DNA of 64,000 bases from Planobispora longispora. Its GTDB lineage: Bacteria > Actinomycetota > Actinomycetes > Streptosporangiales > Streptosporangiaceae. Location: assembly GCF_016863135.1 (NCBI RefSeq), contig NZ_BOOH01000042.1, positions 98,356 to 162,355 of the forward strand, read 5' to 3'. Each line of letters starts with the position of its first letter. Within the stretch, counting starts at the first letter, position 1. The position numbers and the translations under genes are program-made. Of this stretch, positions 18,965 through 28,758 are shown piece after piece. The notes under the pieces were generated by a model. That model was not told where the DNA came from and did no database searches. It worked only from the letters and a program-made list of their open reading frames with translations.

Positions 18965-19147
18965 GAGTGAACTCCCTGGTCAGGGTACTCATAAAAGCAT
19001 CCAGAGGTAACGGTGCGGTCGCGGGCGGAGGGGTGCCGGCGTGACCAATACGACCGATACGACGGCAAGCACGCAAAGCATCGACACTGTGACCCGCACC
19101 GCTCAGCATCCTCACCACGCTGTTTCGTTCGCTGTTGGGAGATGACC
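18965..19147. promoter_or_regulatory. Divergent control region between the two-component genes and tctC
   Basis: This 183-bp gap separates oppositely oriented units. It holds short direct repeats (ATACGAC at two places near 19047-19060, and GCAAGCA/GCAAAGCA just after) that could bind the response regulator. This is a suggestion from position only. Confidence 0.4.
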
Positions 19148-20113
19148 ATGCGTCTTCGGAGAATCACCGCCCTGGCGGTCTTGTCCTTGACCGCCCTCAC
19201 CGCGTGCGGCTCGGGGTCGGGCTCCGGCACCACCGCGCTGAAAATCATGGCCCCCGCCTCGCCGGGCGGCGGCTGGGACCAGACCTCCCGCACGGCCGAG
19301 CAGGCCTTCAAAGCCGTCGACCCGTCCCGCAAGATCGAGGTCTACAACGTCCCCGGCGCCGGCGGCACCATCGGGCTGGCCCAGCTCGCGGGTGAGAAGG
19401 GCAACGGCAACCTGCTGATGACCATGGGTCTGGTCATGGTCGGCGCGGTGGAGCAGAACAAGTCGAAGGTCACGCTGGCCGAGACCACGCCCATCGCGAA
19501 GCTGACCGAGGAGTACGAGATCGTCGTGGTCCCGGCCGAGTCGCCGTACAAGACGCTGGGCGACCTGGTCACGGCCTGGAAGGCCGACCCGGCGAAGATC
19601 GCGATCGCGGGCGGCTCGGCCGGCGGCACCGACCACATCGTGGCGGGGCTGATGGCCAAGGCCGCCGGGATCGACCCCAAGCAGGTCAACTACGTCGCGC
19701 ACTCCGGCGGCGGCGAGGCGCTGAACGCGCTGCTGGGCAACAAGGTCGCGATGGGCATCTCCGGCATCGGAGAGTTCGCCGAGCACGTGAAGTCCGGCAA
19801 GCTGCGCGCGCTCGGCGTGTCCTCTCCGGAGCGGCTGGCCAATGTGGACGCGCCCACGCTGAAGGAGGCCGGCCTGGACGTCGAGCTGGCCAACTGGCGC
19901 GGTTTCGTCGCGCCCGGCGGGCTGGACGAGGAGGCGAAGAAGAACCTGATCGACGCGGTCACCAAGATGCACGACTCGCCGGCGTGGAAGGAGGCGGTGG
20001 CCAAGAACGGCTGGACCGACGTCTTCCAGACCGGTCAGCCGTTCGCCGACTTCCTGGCGGCCGAGCAGACCAAGGTCAAGGCGATCATCGCGGAAATGGG
20101 ACTCGTCTCCTGA
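19148..20113 (+). CDS. tctC: Tripartite tricarboxylate transporter substrate-binding lipoprotein
   Basis: This 321-residue extracytoplasmic binding protein of the Bug/TctC family captures a carboxylate for the TctAB membrane part. It has a lipobox LTAC in the leader and the family start IMAPASPGGGWDQTSR, followed by NVPGAGGTIGLAQL and GGSAGGTDHIVA. I chose the ATG at 19148, with GGGAG 6 nt upstream, over the ATG at 19142 that touches it. It is the first gene of tctC-tctB-tctA. The ligand could be citrate or a related acid. Confidence 0.92.
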   Translation: MRLRRITALAVLSLTALTACGSGSGSGTTALKIMAPASPGGGWDQTSRTAEQAFKAVDPSRKIEVYNVPGAGGTIGLAQLAGEKGNGNLLMTMGLVMVGAVEQNKSKVTLAETTPIAKLTEEYEIVVVPAESPYKTLGDLVTAWKADPAKIAIAGGSAGGTDHIVAGLMAKAAGIDPKQVNYVAHSGGGEALNALLGNKVAMGISGIGEFAEHVKSGKLRALGVSSPERLANVDAPTLKEAGLDVELANWRGFVAPGGLDEEAKKNLIDAVTKMHDSPAWKEAVAKNGWTDVFQTGQPFADFLAAEQTKVKAIIAEMGLVS

Positions 20114-20700
20114 TGTCCGCTCACGAAGAACCGGAGGTGGGCCGCGGTCCCGAGGCGCCGGAGGGCGCCTCGGGCGGGCCCGCCGTACCGGCGTCCCGGA
20201 CGGATGAGCCCGCCGGGTGGGGATGGCGGCGGCCGGAGCTGGTGATGGCCCTGGTCGTGCTGGGACTGGGCGTGTTCGTGATCGCCGGGACGGCGGACGT
20301 CACCGCCGCGGGCTCCGCGCTCGGGCTCGGGCCCCGCTTCTTCCCCGTGCTGGTCGGCTCCGCGCTGCTGCTGATCGGGGTCTTCTACGTGCTGGACGTG
20401 GTCCGGGGCGGCCACGGCGACCCGGAGGAGAGCGAGGACGTCGACTCCGGCGCCCGGGCGGACTGGAAGACGGTGGCGCTGCTCAGCGTGATCTTCCTCG
20501 CCTTCGCCGGCCTCGTCGACCTGCTCGGCTGGATCATCGCGGGCGCGCTGCTGTTCTTCGGCCTGGCGGTGACGCTCGGGGCCGAGCACCGGCTGCGCGC
20601 GGGCGTCATCGCGATCGTCCTGTCGACCCTGTCGTACCTCGCCTTCGTCAAGGGCCTGGGCGTGACGCTGCCCGCCGGCCTGCTCTCGGGAGTGATCTAG
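20113..20700 (+). CDS. tctB: Tripartite tricarboxylate transporter small membrane subunit
   Basis: This 195-residue protein has about four membrane helices: near residues 42-62, 72-90, 117-150 as a pair, and 160-190. The opening pattern LGLGPRFFPVLVGSALLLIG is typical of TctB. The start ATG shares one base with the tctC stop (TGATG), so translation is coupled. TctB is the small, poorly conserved membrane partner of TctA. The N-terminus has a charged cytosolic extension of about 35 residues. Confidence 0.9.
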   Translation: MSAHEEPEVGRGPEAPEGASGGPAVPASRTDEPAGWGWRRPELVMALVVLGLGVFVIAGTADVTAAGSALGLGPRFFPVLVGSALLLIGVFYVLDVVRGGHGDPEESEDVDSGARADWKTVALLSVIFLAFAGLVDLLGWIIAGALLFFGLAVTLGAEHRLRAGVIAIVLSTLSYLAFVKGLGVTLPAGLLSGVI

Positions 20701-22236
20701 GTGGAGTCGCTCCAGCTCCTGCTCGACGGGTTCGCCACCGCGCTCACCCCGGTCAACCTGCTCTACGCGCTGGTCGGGGTCACCCTGGGCACGCTGGTGG
20801 GCGTGCTGCCCGGCATCGGCCCGGCCATGACCGTGGCCCTGCTGCTCCCGATCACCTTCAGCGTCCCCCCGGCCAGCGCGTTCATCATGTTCGCCGGGAT
20901 CTACTACGGCGGCATGTACGGCGGGTCCACGACCTCGATCCTGCTCAACACGCCCGGCGAGAGCTCCTCGATGATCACCGCGCTCGAGGGCAACAAGATG
21001 GCCCGGCGCGGCCGGGCCGCCCAGGCGCTGGCCACGGCGGCGATCGGGTCGTTCGTGGCGGGCACGATCGCCACGGGCCTGCTGGTCGTGGCGGCGCCCG
21101 CGGTCGTGGACTTCGCGATCTCCTTCGGCCCGGAGGACTATTTCGCGCTGGCGGTGCTGGCGTTCACCGCGGTCTCGTCGGTGTTGTCCCGCTCGGTGGT
21201 GCGCGGCCTGGCCTCGCTGGGCTTCGGCCTGGTCATCGGCCTGGTCGGGATCGACGAGCAGACCGGGCAGGCCCGGCTGACCCTGGGCATCCCCCAGCTG
21301 CTCGGCGGCATCGAGGTGGTGGTCGTCGCGGTCGGCCTGTTCGCCCTGGGCGAGGCCCTGTACGTCGCCTCCCGGCTCCGGCACGGCGAACCCGAGATCA
21401 TCCCGGTGGGCCGGGCGTTCCTGGGCCGCTCCGACTGGTCCCGGTCCTGGCGGCCGTGGCTGCGCGGGACCGCGCTGGGCTTCCCGTTCGGCGCGCTGCC
21501 CGGCGGCGGCGCGGAGATCCCGACGTTCCTGTCCTACTCCGTCGAGCAGCGCCTGGCGCGCGGGGTCGCCCGCGAGGAGTACGGCAAGGGCGCGATCGAG
21601 GGCGTCGCGGGCCCCGAGGCCGCCAACAACGCCTCGGCCGCGGGCACCCTCGTCCCGCTGCTCGCCCTGGGCCTGCCCACCTCCGCCACGGCCGCGATCC
21701 TGCTGGCCGCCTTCCAACAGTACGGCCTGCAGCCCGGCCCCCAGCTCTTCGACCACAACCCGGCCCTGGTCTGGGGCATGATCGCCTCGCTGTTCCTGGG
21801 CAACGCCATGCTGCTGGTGCTCAACCTGCCGCTGGCCCCGGTCTGGGCGAAGGTGCTGCACATCCCCCGGCCCTACCTGTACGCCGGGATCGTGCTGTTC
21901 GCCGCGCTCGGCGTCTACGCCCTGAACGCCTCCTGGATCGACCTGGTCGTGCTGTACATCCTGGGCCTGCTCGGCTTCGCGATGCGCCGCTTCGGCCTGC
22001 CGATCGCACCCGCGGTGATCGGCATGATCCTGGGCCCGATGGCGGAGGTCCAGCTCCGCCGGGCCCTGGCCATCGGCGCGGGCGACGCCACGGTCCTGGT
22101 GCGGAGCCCGATCGCGGCGGTCTTCCTGGGCCTGGCGGCGCTGGCGCTGCTCGCCCCGCTGGTCAGGAAGCTGGCCGCCGCCAGGACCCGGAGCGGGGTG
22201 GCGCCGGGACCGTCGGCCGGGTCCGGAGGGGAGTGA
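20701..22236 (+). CDS. tctA: Tripartite tricarboxylate transporter large membrane subunit
   Basis: This 511-residue, roughly 12-helix permease subunit carries the two family signatures [19 protein letters not shown] with [18 protein letters not shown] in the first half, and [17 protein letters not shown] with [11 protein letters not shown] in the second. The GTG start directly follows the tctB stop, with GGGAG about 9 nt before it. It completes an intact tctCBA transporter, driven by the ion gradient according to family knowledge. Confidence 0.94.
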   Translation: MESLQLLLDGFATALTPVNLLYALVGVTLGTLVGVLPGIGPAMTVALLLPITFSVPPASAFIMFAGIYYGGMYGGSTTSILLNTPGESSSMITALEGNKMARRGRAAQALATAAIGSFVAGTIATGLLVVAAPAVVDFAISFGPEDYFALAVLAFTAVSSVLSRSVVRGLASLGFGLVIGLVGIDEQTGQARLTLGIPQLLGGIEVVVVAVGLFALGEALYVASRLRHGEPEIIPVGRAFLGRSDWSRSWRPWLRGTALGFPFGALPGGGAEIPTFLSYSVEQRLARGVAREEYGKGAIEGVAGPEAANNASAAGTLVPLLALGLPTSATAAILLAAFQQYGLQPGPQLFDHNPALVWGMIASLFLGNAMLLVLNLPLAPVWAKVLHIPRPYLYAGIVLFAALGVYALNASWIDLVVLYILGLLGFAMRRFGLPIAPAVIGMILGPMAEVQLRRALAIGAGDATVLVRSPIAAVFLGLAALALLAPLVRKLAAARTRSGVAPGPSAGSGGE

Positions 22237-22249
22237 CGCCCGGATCGCC

Positions 22250-22285
22250 GTCCGGTCCCGGAGCGGGGTGACCCCGGGACCGGAC
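22250..22285 (+). terminator. Terminator of the tctCBA operon
   Basis: A perfect 12-bp stem (GTCCGGTCCCGG at 22250-22261, complement at 22274-22285) with a 12-nt loop lies 14 bp after the tctA stop. Confidence 0.65.
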
Positions 22286-22324
22286 GACGGCGCGTGCGGA
22301 CCGGTCGTGCGGACCGGTCGTGCG

Positions 22325-22440
22325 GGCTGGTCACGCGCCCGTACGCCTGCGGACCGGTCCTGGGGGCTGGTCACGCGCCCGTACGCCTGCGGACCGGTCC
22401 TGAGGCTGGTCACGCGCCCGTGCGCCTGCGGACCAGCTCC
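22325..22440 (-). repeat. Tandem 39-40 bp repeat made from the 3' end of the MOSC gene
   Basis: Three copies of a 39-40 bp unit containing GCTGGTCACGCGCCCGT begin at 22325, 22365 and 22404. The last copy includes the MOSC stop codon and its final codons (RRRTGA). The two further copies lie downstream of the stop, so the end of the gene has been duplicated outward. A shorter repeat of GGACCGGTCGTGC occurs next to it. Confidence 0.8.
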
Positions 22441-23060
22441 CTGTCCTCCTCCGGCAGCGCGTCGGCGGCCAGCAGCCGCGGCAGCAGGTCCGGCTCGCGG
22501 GTCAGCGCGCGGAAGGCGAGCGCGACGGTCACGTCGTGATCGGGCCGGTGCACGACCTCGACCGGGTCCCCGGCCCGGATGTCCCCCGGCTCGATCACGC
22601 GCAGATACGCGCCCGGTCTCGCCGCCTCGGTGAACCGCCTGATCCACCCCTCGGTCTCCAGCCAGCCCTGGAACGTCCCGCAGGGGATCCGGGGGCACGA
22701 CACCTCCAGGATCACGTCGGGGCCGACGCGCCAGCGCTCGCCGATCAGGGCGGCGTTGACGTCGAGGCCGGCGGTCGTGAGGTTCTCCCCGAAGGAGCCG
22801 TTCGGCAGCGGCCTGCCCAGCTCCCCCTCCCACCGGTCGAGGTCCTCCCGGGCGTAGGCGTAGACGGCCTGGTCGGATCCGCCGTGGTGCTTGACGTCGT
22901 AGACGCGGTCGCCGGCCAGACCGACGGCGCCGGTGCCCTTGGGGCCGGGGTCGCGGACGGCGACCGGGCCGTCGGCGGGGCGCTTGTCGATGCCCGTCGC
23001 GCCGAGGTTCTTCCACGGGTTGGGCCGGGGCCTGCCGATGTTGACGGAGAGGAGCTTCAT
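22410..23060 (-). CDS. MOSC domain-containing protein (YiiM-like)
   Basis: This 216-residue protein of the molybdenum-cofactor sulfurase C-terminal family starts MKLLSVNIGRPRP and has the conserved KHHGGSDQAVYAYAREDLDRW, GSFGENLTT and the Cys-bearing SCPRIPCGTFQ motif. Related proteins are linked to Moco-dependent reduction of N-hydroxylated compounds. The ATG at 23060 lacks a clear ribosome site. No Moco gene is adjacent. Its 3' end has been copied in tandem. Confidence 0.9.
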   Translation of the reverse strand: MKLLSVNIGRPRPNPWKNLGATGIDKRPADGPVAVRDPGPKGTGAVGLAGDRVYDVKHHGGSDQAVYAYAREDLDRWEGELGRPLPNGSFGENLTTAGLDVNAALIGERWRVGPDVILEVSCPRIPCGTFQGWLETEGWIRRFTEAARPGAYLRVIEPGDIRAGDPVEVVHRPDHDVTVALAFRALTREPDLLPRLLAADALPEEDRELVRRRTGA

Positions 23061-23253
23061 GCGGGTGACGGTACGGCCCCGCCGCGCGCCGGAGCGAGCC
23101 GTTTCCCGGCCGTCCCGGATGCGGCGGGGGCGGCCGGTCCGGGTGTCCATGGACATCGCCCGTGAACGAGGGGGTATTTGGACGTGTTTTCCATGAGCTG
23201 GGCGCGATGTACTACCTCGCGGGCCAGGGGGCCCACGACTCTCAAGGAGACAC

Positions 23254-23823
23254 ATGAATCTCAGCATTTCGCGCAGGGCCGGTTTCCGTGCTCTCGCCAC
23301 GGGGGCACTGCTGCTCATCTCGGCGGCGGCGACCGGCGCCGCACCCGCGCAGGCGCAGACGTTCACCAACGTGACGGCGATCAGCGGGAAGCTGTCCGTC
23401 AACGCCGGCAACGTCGGCGACAACATCACCATCAACGTGGAGAACGGCAGCCTGGTGGTGCGGAACTTCAACGACACCATCACGGCGGGCAGCTTCACCT
23501 GCACCAACGTGGACGCCAGGACCGTCCGGTGCAACAGTGCGGGGATCACCAACATCCTGGTGAACTCGCAGGGCGGCGCCGACACGGTGACCAACAACAC
23601 CACGCTGCAGTCCAGGGTGTTCCTCGGCCCCGGCAGTGACACCTTCATAGGCGGCTCGGCCCGGGACTTCGTCAACGGCGACGGGAGCAACGACCGGCTC
23701 GAGGGCAGGGGCGGCAGCGACATCCTCATCGGCAACGACGGCGCCTCCGACCAGGCCATCGGCGGCACGAACACCGACTTCTGCACCGCCGAGGCGGAGC
23801 TGTCCTGCGAGGAGGACGCCTAG
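23254..23823 (+). CDS. Secreted protein with RTX-like calcium-binding repeats
   Basis: This 189-residue exported protein has a signal peptide ending near AQA-Q, a beta-rich middle (NVTAISGKLSVNAG, GDNITINVENGSLVVRNFND) and a short run of glycine/aspartate nonapeptides at about residues 125-170 (LGPGSDTFIGG, VNGDGSNDRLEG, GGSDILIGNDG, SDQAIGG) like hemolysin-type calcium-binding repeats. A Cys pair closes the C-terminus. The ATG has AAGGAG at ideal spacing. The enzymatic role, if any, is unknown. Confidence 0.82.
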   Translation: MNLSISRRAGFRALATGALLLISAAATGAAPAQAQTFTNVTAISGKLSVNAGNVGDNITINVENGSLVVRNFNDTITAGSFTCTNVDARTVRCNSAGITNILVNSQGGADTVTNNTTLQSRVFLGPGSDTFIGGSARDFVNGDGSNDRLEGRGGSDILIGNDGASDQAIGGTNTDFCTAEAELSCEEDA

Positions 23824-23929
23824 GAGGCCCGACCGGGCCCCACCCCGCCCGGTGGTCCGGTGGCCCGTGCGCGATCGCACGGCTCCCGGCAGTCGAAAGT
23901 CCGGAATGTACGGAATACCGGAATAACGG

Positions 23930-23965
23930 AAAAACGCGAGCCCACCGGTCGGACGACCGGTGGGC
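23930..23965 (-). terminator. Terminator of the gat operon
   Basis: An 11-bp perfect stem (GCCCACCGGTC at 23940-23950, complement at 23955-23965) with a 4-nt loop is followed on the minus strand by TTTTT (23934-23930). It lies 37 bp past the gatB stop. Confidence 0.8.
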
Positions 23966-24002
23966 CCGCGGTGCGCACCGCCGCGGGGGCGATCGCGGAG
24001 GG

Positions 24003-25508
24003 CTACTCGGAGACGCCGAGCTTCTCCAGGATCAGCTCCCGCGCCCGGCCCGCGTCGGCCTTGCCGCGGCTGGCCTTCATGACACCGCCGACCAGGGCGC
24101 CGACCGCGGCGATCTTGCCGTTGCGGACCTTGTCGGCCGCGTCGGCGTTGTCGGCCAGCACCTGGTCGATGATCGTCGAGAGCTCGCCCTCGTCGTTGAC
24201 GATCTGCAGGCCGCGGGCCGCGACCACCTCGTCCGGGCCGCCCTCGCCGTTCAGCACGCCCTCCAGCACCTGGCGGGCCAGCTTGTCGTTGAGCGCGCCG
24301 CCGGCGACCATCGCGCACACCCGGGCGATCTGGTCGGGGGTGATCTCCAGGGCGCTCAGCGGGACGCCGGCCTCGTTGGCCCGGCGGGCCAGCTCGCCCA
24401 TCCACCACTTGCGCGCGTCGGCGGGCGGCGCCCCGGCGGAGACCGTCGCCTCGACCAGGTCGATGGCGTCGGCGTTGTGCATGGCCTCCATGTCGAGGTC
24501 GGAAACGCCCCACTCCTGCTGGAGCCGCTTGCGCTTCAGGCGCGGCAGCTCCGGCAGGGCGGTCTTGAGCGAGGCCACCCAGGCGAAGTCCGGCGCGATC
24601 GGCACCAGGTCGGGCTCGGGGAAGTAGCGGTAGTCCTGCGCCTCCTCCTTGGACCGGCCCGAGGTGGTGGAGCCGGTGTCCTCGTGGAAGTGACGGGTCT
24701 CCTGGATGATCCGGCCGCCCCCGGCCAGGATCGCGGCCTGGCGCTCGATCTCGCTGCGGACCGCCCGCTCGACGCTGCGCAGCGAGTTGACGTTCTTGGT
24801 CTCGGTACGGGTGCCCCACTCGGCGGAGCCGCGCGGCATGAGCGAGACGTTGACGTCGCACCGCATGGAGCCCTCCTCCATGCGCACGTCGGAGACGCCG
24901 AGGGCGCGCATGACCTCGCGCAGCTCGGTGGCGTAGGCGCGGGCGACCTCGGGGGCGAGCCGGTCGGTGCCCGCGATCGGCTTGGTGACGATCTCCACCA
25001 GGGGGATGCCCGCGCGGTTGTAGTCGACGATCGAGTAGTCGGCGCCGTGGATGCGGCCGGTGGCGCCGCCCACGTGGGTGGACTTGCCGGTGTCCTCCTC
25101 CAGGTGGACCCGCTCGATCTCGATCCGCACGGTCTTGCCGTCCACCTCGACGTCGAGGTAGCCGTCGAAGCAGAGCGGCTCGTCGTACTGGCTGATCTGG
25201 TAGTTCTTCGGCATGTCCGGATAGAAGTAGTTCTTCCGGGCGAAGCGGCACCACTCAGCGATGGAGCAGTTCAGCGCCAGGCCGATCCGGATGGTGGACT
25301 CGATCGCGGTGGCGTTGGCCACCGGCAGCGAGCCGGGCAGCGCCAGGCAGACCGGGCAGACGTGGGTGTTCGGCGGGGCGCCGAAGGCGGTCGGGCAGCC
25401 GCAGAACATCTTCGAGGCCGTACCCAGCTCGATGTGCGTCTCCAGGCCCAGCACCGGCTCGAAGCGCTCCAGCGCCTCGTCGTACGGCATGAGCGTGTGG
25501 GTGCTCAC
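24003..25508 (-). CDS. gatB: Asp/Glu-tRNA amidotransferase subunit B
   Basis: This 501-residue subunit activates and amidates misacylated Glu-tRNA(Gln) and Asp-tRNA(Asn) together with GatA and GatC. The cradle domain has [23 protein letters not shown] with a Cys-bearing zinc site (CGC and CPVC), [14 protein letters not shown] and HLEEDTGKS; the C-terminal YqeY-like tail domain ends in [12 protein letters not shown]. The GTG start overlaps the stop of the preceding small gene by 4 nt (GTGA). In many actinomycetes gatB follows gatA closely; here two extra genes intervene. Confidence 0.97.
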   Translation of the reverse strand: MSTHTLMPYDEALERFEPVLGLETHIELGTASKMFCGCPTAFGAPPNTHVCPVCLALPGSLPVANATAIESTIRIGLALNCSIAEWCRFARKNYFYPDMPKNYQISQYDEPLCFDGYLDVEVDGKTVRIEIERVHLEEDTGKSTHVGGATGRIHGADYSIVDYNRAGIPLVEIVTKPIAGTDRLAPEVARAYATELREVMRALGVSDVRMEEGSMRCDVNVSLMPRGSAEWGTRTETKNVNSLRSVERAVRSEIERQAAILAGGGRIIQETRHFHEDTGSTTSGRSKEEAQDYRYFPEPDLVPIAPDFAWVASLKTALPELPRLKRKRLQQEWGVSDLDMEAMHNADAIDLVEATVSAGAPPADARKWWMGELARRANEAGVPLSALEITPDQIARVCAMVAGGALNDKLARQVLEGVLNGEGGPDEVVAARGLQIVNDEGELSTIIDQVLADNADAADKVRNGKIAAVGALVGGVMKASRGKADAGRARELILEKLGVSE

Positions 25509-26089
25509 AGGTAACCAAGTCCTTTCAGTGCGTTCCTCGTCTCGGCGACCCAGCCGGCGTAGCCGGGGACCTGGGCCAGTACGGCGAGGTCGATGGTGCG
25601 TCCGATGTAGTGGAAGTAGTCGCCGGCCGGCTTCCCCCGCCGGGGGACGGTCGCGGCCAGGGCCTCCCGGGGGTCGGCGATCCTCTCGACGTCGCCGGGC
25701 CGGGCGGGCAGGCGGGCCGGGTCGCTGCCGGTCAGCCCGGCCCAGACCGCGGGGTCGGCGAGCGGCCAGCCCTCGGTGTCGCCCAGGCCGACCACCGGCA
25801 CCAGGTAGTGCGAGTGGTAGCGGAGGCCGTCCGCCCTGCCGCGCTCGCGGCCGCCGCGGCGGGCGAAGATCAGGTGGCAGTCCGCCGCGAGCTCCTCCAG
25901 CGCCGCGACCACGTGGGCGCGGTCGCACACGACGACCCTCGTCGCCTCGACGTCCACCGCATGCGGGGACTCCGCCGCCAGCTCGCGGAGCTGGCGGTAG
26001 ATCACCACGTCGAGGAAGCCCCGGTCGGCCGGGTTCTCCGCGACCAGGCCGGGGACCAGGGGACGGCTGACGGCCCGTGCGCCGCTCAC
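25505..26089 (-). CDS. Small TOPRIM-like (DUF4276-like) partner of the adjacent AAA ATPase, putative
   Basis: I do not recognise this 194-residue protein with certainty. The first motif [19 protein letters not shown], with Glu18 and Asp22, resembles the acidic opening of TOPRIM-like DUF4276 proteins. Residues 98-113 ([16 protein letters not shown]) resemble their EAWLLADP segment, and the C-terminal DPREAL...[11 protein letters not shown]...ALKGLGYL resembles their end. The usual central aspartates are not obvious: residues 72-80 read HLIFARRGG. The GTG start has GGAGG 7 nt upstream; it begins 49 nt after the ATPase gene and overlaps gatB. Such proteins usually pair with AAA ATPases, as here, often in anti-phage modules. 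The function is inferred. Confidence 0.6.
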   Translation of the reverse strand: MSGARAVSRPLVPGLVAENPADRGFLDVVIYRQLRELAAESPHAVDVEATRVVVCDRAHVVAALEELAADCHLIFARRGGRERGRADGLRYHSHYLVPVVGLGDTEGWPLADPAVWAGLTGSDPARLPARPGDVERIADPREALAATVPRRGKPAGDYFHYIGRTIDLAVLAQVPGYAGWVAETRNALKGLGYL

Positions 26090-26138
26090 GCGACCCCCTC
26101 CGGGAGCCGCGTCCGCGCCGCGTCCATGACCCGCCCGC

Positions 26139-27227
26139 TCACGCCGCCGCCCCGAGGTATTCGCGGATCTGCCGGGGCGAGACGAACGTGCCCGGCTCGC
26201 CGTCCGCCTGCACGGGCTTGGCGACCGTCACCCGCGAGACCCGGCCGTGCTCGGGATCGACGCGCGCCACGGCGTCCAGGAAGGTCAGGGCCTCCGGGGC
26301 GGTCCGGTAGAGCTCGGCGACCACGACCGGCGAGTGGCTGGTCAGGATCACCTGCCGGTACGGCTGCGTGCCGCCGGGCTCGGCGACCCGCTGCCGGACC
26401 CGGCGCAGCAGCTCGGGCAGGCGCGCGGGGTGCACGCCGCGCTCGATCTCCTCCACCAGCAGGGTGGCCGGGTGGTCCGGATCGTGCAGGGCGGCCAGGA
26501 GCCCGAGCACCCGCAGGATCCCGTCCGACAACAACGCCGCCGGGACCGCGCCCTGGCCGTCCATGACCAGGTCGAAGGTGGACGCCTCCCGCTCCAGCCG
26601 GGGCACGAGCACGGCGGCGTCGGGCACCAGCGCGGCGAGGTCGGCCGTCAGGTCGGCCAGCGCCGCCGTGCCCGCCATCCGGCCGAGCACCGCCGCGAGG
26701 TTCGCCCCGTCGGCGGCCAGCGGGCCCCGGTCGGCCGGGGCGCACCGGCCGCGCATGGCCTGCGGCACGGGGGCGCAGCGCCGCCAGGCGGCGACCGTGC
26801 GGCCGGGCGTGGTCTCCGGGTCCGGGTCGGCGACGATGAACCGGAGCAGTTCCTCGGGGAGCCCCCGGACCGCGTGGCTGACGACGGCCCCGGTGGACCT
26901 CGGGATCCGCAGCACCATCTCCGCCCCGGTGTCGAACCGGACCGGGAGCAGCGCGCCCGGCTCCGGAGCGACCAGGGTCTCCACCGCGACGGCGAAGGCG
27001 GGGACGGGCTCCCCTCCGGCGATCCGGTGGAACTGCTCGTGCGGAGCCCCCCGGCCCGCGCCGAGCAGCCCGCCGGGGCCGCCGACCTCGTCGGCGACGA
27101 ACGCGAGGGCGTCGAGCAGGTTGGACTTGCCGCCGGCCGCGGGGCCGGCCAGCGCGAGGAACGGCGGCACGTCGAGCTCGAAGTCCAGGAATGACTTGAA
27201 CCCGTCGATCTCGATCCGAGTGATCAC
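26139..27227 (-). CDS. AAA (OLD/ABC-like) ATPase, AAA_21 type
   Basis: This 362-residue single-domain ATPase starts with MITRIEIDGFKSFLDFELDV, a pattern common to SMC/OLD-like ATPases. It has Walker A at residues 28-35 (GPAAGGKS), a signature-like LLSDGILRVLGLLAAL, Walker B with catalytic Glu at about 259-260 (LLVEEIERGVHP) and an H-loop His298 (LTSHSPVVV). No nuclease domain is fused to it; the small downstream gene may supply one. The GTG start lies 40 nt after the gatA stop with GAGAGGA upstream, so it reads as part of the gat operon. Confidence 0.85.
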   Translation of the reverse strand: MITRIEIDGFKSFLDFELDVPPFLALAGPAAGGKSNLLDALAFVADEVGGPGGLLGAGRGAPHEQFHRIAGGEPVPAFAVAVETLVAPEPGALLPVRFDTGAEMVLRIPRSTGAVVSHAVRGLPEELLRFIVADPDPETTPGRTVAAWRRCAPVPQAMRGRCAPADRGPLAADGANLAAVLGRMAGTAALADLTADLAALVPDAAVLVPRLEREASTFDLVMDGQGAVPAALLSDGILRVLGLLAALHDPDHPATLLVEEIERGVHPARLPELLRRVRQRVAEPGGTQPYRQVILTSHSPVVVAELYRTAPEALTFLDAVARVDPEHGRVSRVTVAKPVQADGEPGTFVSPRQIREYLGAAA

Positions 27228-27267
27228 GCCGCCGTTCTTCCTCTCCGCCCCGCCGTGCCCGCCGGTC

Positions 27268-28758
27268 CTACAGCTCCGGCGCCCTGGACAGCAGGCTGCC
27301 GCCCCAGCGGTCGTTCAGGGCCCGCTCCACGGCGGCGCCGACCCGGTAGCAGCGGTCGTCGCCGAGCACCGGAGCCATGATCTGCAGGCCGACCGGGAGA
27401 CCGTCCTCGTCGGCCAGGCCGCACGGGATCGAGATGGCGGCGTTGCCGGCGAGGTTGGTCGGGATCGTGCACAGGTCGGCGAGGTACATCGCCATGGGGT
27501 CGTCGGCGCGCTCGCCGATCGGGAACGCGGTCGTCGGCGTGGTCGGCGAGATGAGCACGTCCACCTGCTGGAAGGCCGCCTCGAAGTCGCGGGCGATGAG
27601 CGTGCGGACCTTCTGCGCCTGGCCGTAGTAGGCGTCGTAGTAACCGCTGGACAGCGCGTAGGTGCCCAGGATGATGCGCCGCTTGACCTCGGGGCCGAAG
27701 CCGGCGGCGCGGGTCAGCGCCATGACCTCCTCGGCCGAGCGGGTGCCGTCGTCGCCGACGCGCAGGCCGTACCGCATCGCGTCGAAACGGGCCAGGTTGG
27801 ACGAGCACTCCGACGGGGCGATCAGGTAGTAGGCCGGCAGCGCCGTGGTGAACGACGGGCAGGAGACCTCGATCACCTTCGCGCCCAGCGACTCCAGCAG
27901 CTCCACGGTCTCCTGGAAGCGGGCCAGCACGCCCGCCTGGTAGCCCTCGCCGCCGAACTCCTTGACCACGCCGATGCGCAGCCCGTCGACGTCACCCTCC
28001 CTGGCCGCCTCGACCACCCGCGGGACCGCGGCGTCGATGGAGGTGGAGTCCATGGGGTCGTGGCCGGAGAACGCCTCGTGCAGCAGCGCCGCGTCCATCA
28101 CGTTCCGGGCGAAGGGGCCCGGGGTGTCCAGGGAGCTGGCGAAGGCGATCAGACCGTAGCGGGAGGAGCCGCCGTAGGTCGGCTTCATGCCGACGATGCC
28201 GGTGACCGCGGCGGGCTGCCGGATCGAGCCGCCGGTGTCGGTGCCGGTGGACAGCGGCGCCTGGTAGGCCGCGACCGCGGCGGACGAGCCGCCGGAGGAG
28301 CCGCCCGGGATGCGGGACAGGTCCCACGGGTTGCGGGTGACGCCGTAGGCGGAGTTCTCGGTGGAGGAGCCCATCGCGAACTCGTCGAGGTTGGTCTTGC
28401 CGAGGATCACCAGCCCGGCCTCGCGCAGGCGGCGGGTCACGGTCGCGTCGTACGGCGGCCGCCAGCCCTCAAGGATCTTGGACCCGGCCGTGGTCGGCAT
28501 GTCCGTGGTGGTGAAGACGTCCTTGTGCGCGATCGGCACGCCGGCGAGCGGGCCGAGCTCCTCGCCCGCGGCCCGGCGCTCGTCGACCCGGCGGGCCTGG
28601 GCCAGCGCCGTCTCGGCGTCGACGTGCAGGAAGGCGTTGACCTTCGGCTCGACGGCGGCGATCCGGTCGAGGTGGGCCTGGGCGACCTCGACGGCCGACG
28701 CCTCGCCGCTCGCGATCAGCGCGCCGAGCTCGGCGGCGGTCTTGTGGATCAGGCTCAT
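27268..28758 (-). CDS. gatA: Asp/Glu-tRNA amidotransferase subunit A
   Basis: This 496-residue amidase-signature enzyme releases ammonia from glutamine for GatB. The Ser-cisSer-Lys triad is at the standard numbers: Lys79 (PIAHKDVF), Ser154 ([12 protein letters not shown]) and Ser178 ([11 protein letters not shown]). The ATG overlaps the gatC stop by 4 nt. The next gene downstream is the AAA ATPase, not gatB. Confidence 0.97.
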   Translation of the reverse strand: MSLIHKTAAELGALIASGEASAVEVAQAHLDRIAAVEPKVNAFLHVDAETALAQARRVDERRAAGEELGPLAGVPIAHKDVFTTTDMPTTAGSKILEGWRPPYDATVTRRLREAGLVILGKTNLDEFAMGSSTENSAYGVTRNPWDLSRIPGGSSGGSSAAVAAYQAPLSTGTDTGGSIRQPAAVTGIVGMKPTYGGSSRYGLIAFASSLDTPGPFARNVMDAALLHEAFSGHDPMDSTSIDAAVPRVVEAAREGDVDGLRIGVVKEFGGEGYQAGVLARFQETVELLESLGAKVIEVSCPSFTTALPAYYLIAPSECSSNLARFDAMRYGLRVGDDGTRSAEEVMALTRAAGFGPEVKRRIILGTYALSSGYYDAYYGQAQKVRTLIARDFEAAFQQVDVLISPTTPTTAFPIGERADDPMAMYLADLCTIPTNLAGNAAISIPCGLADEDGLPVGLQIMAPVLGDDRCYRVGAAVERALNDRWGGSLLSRAPEL

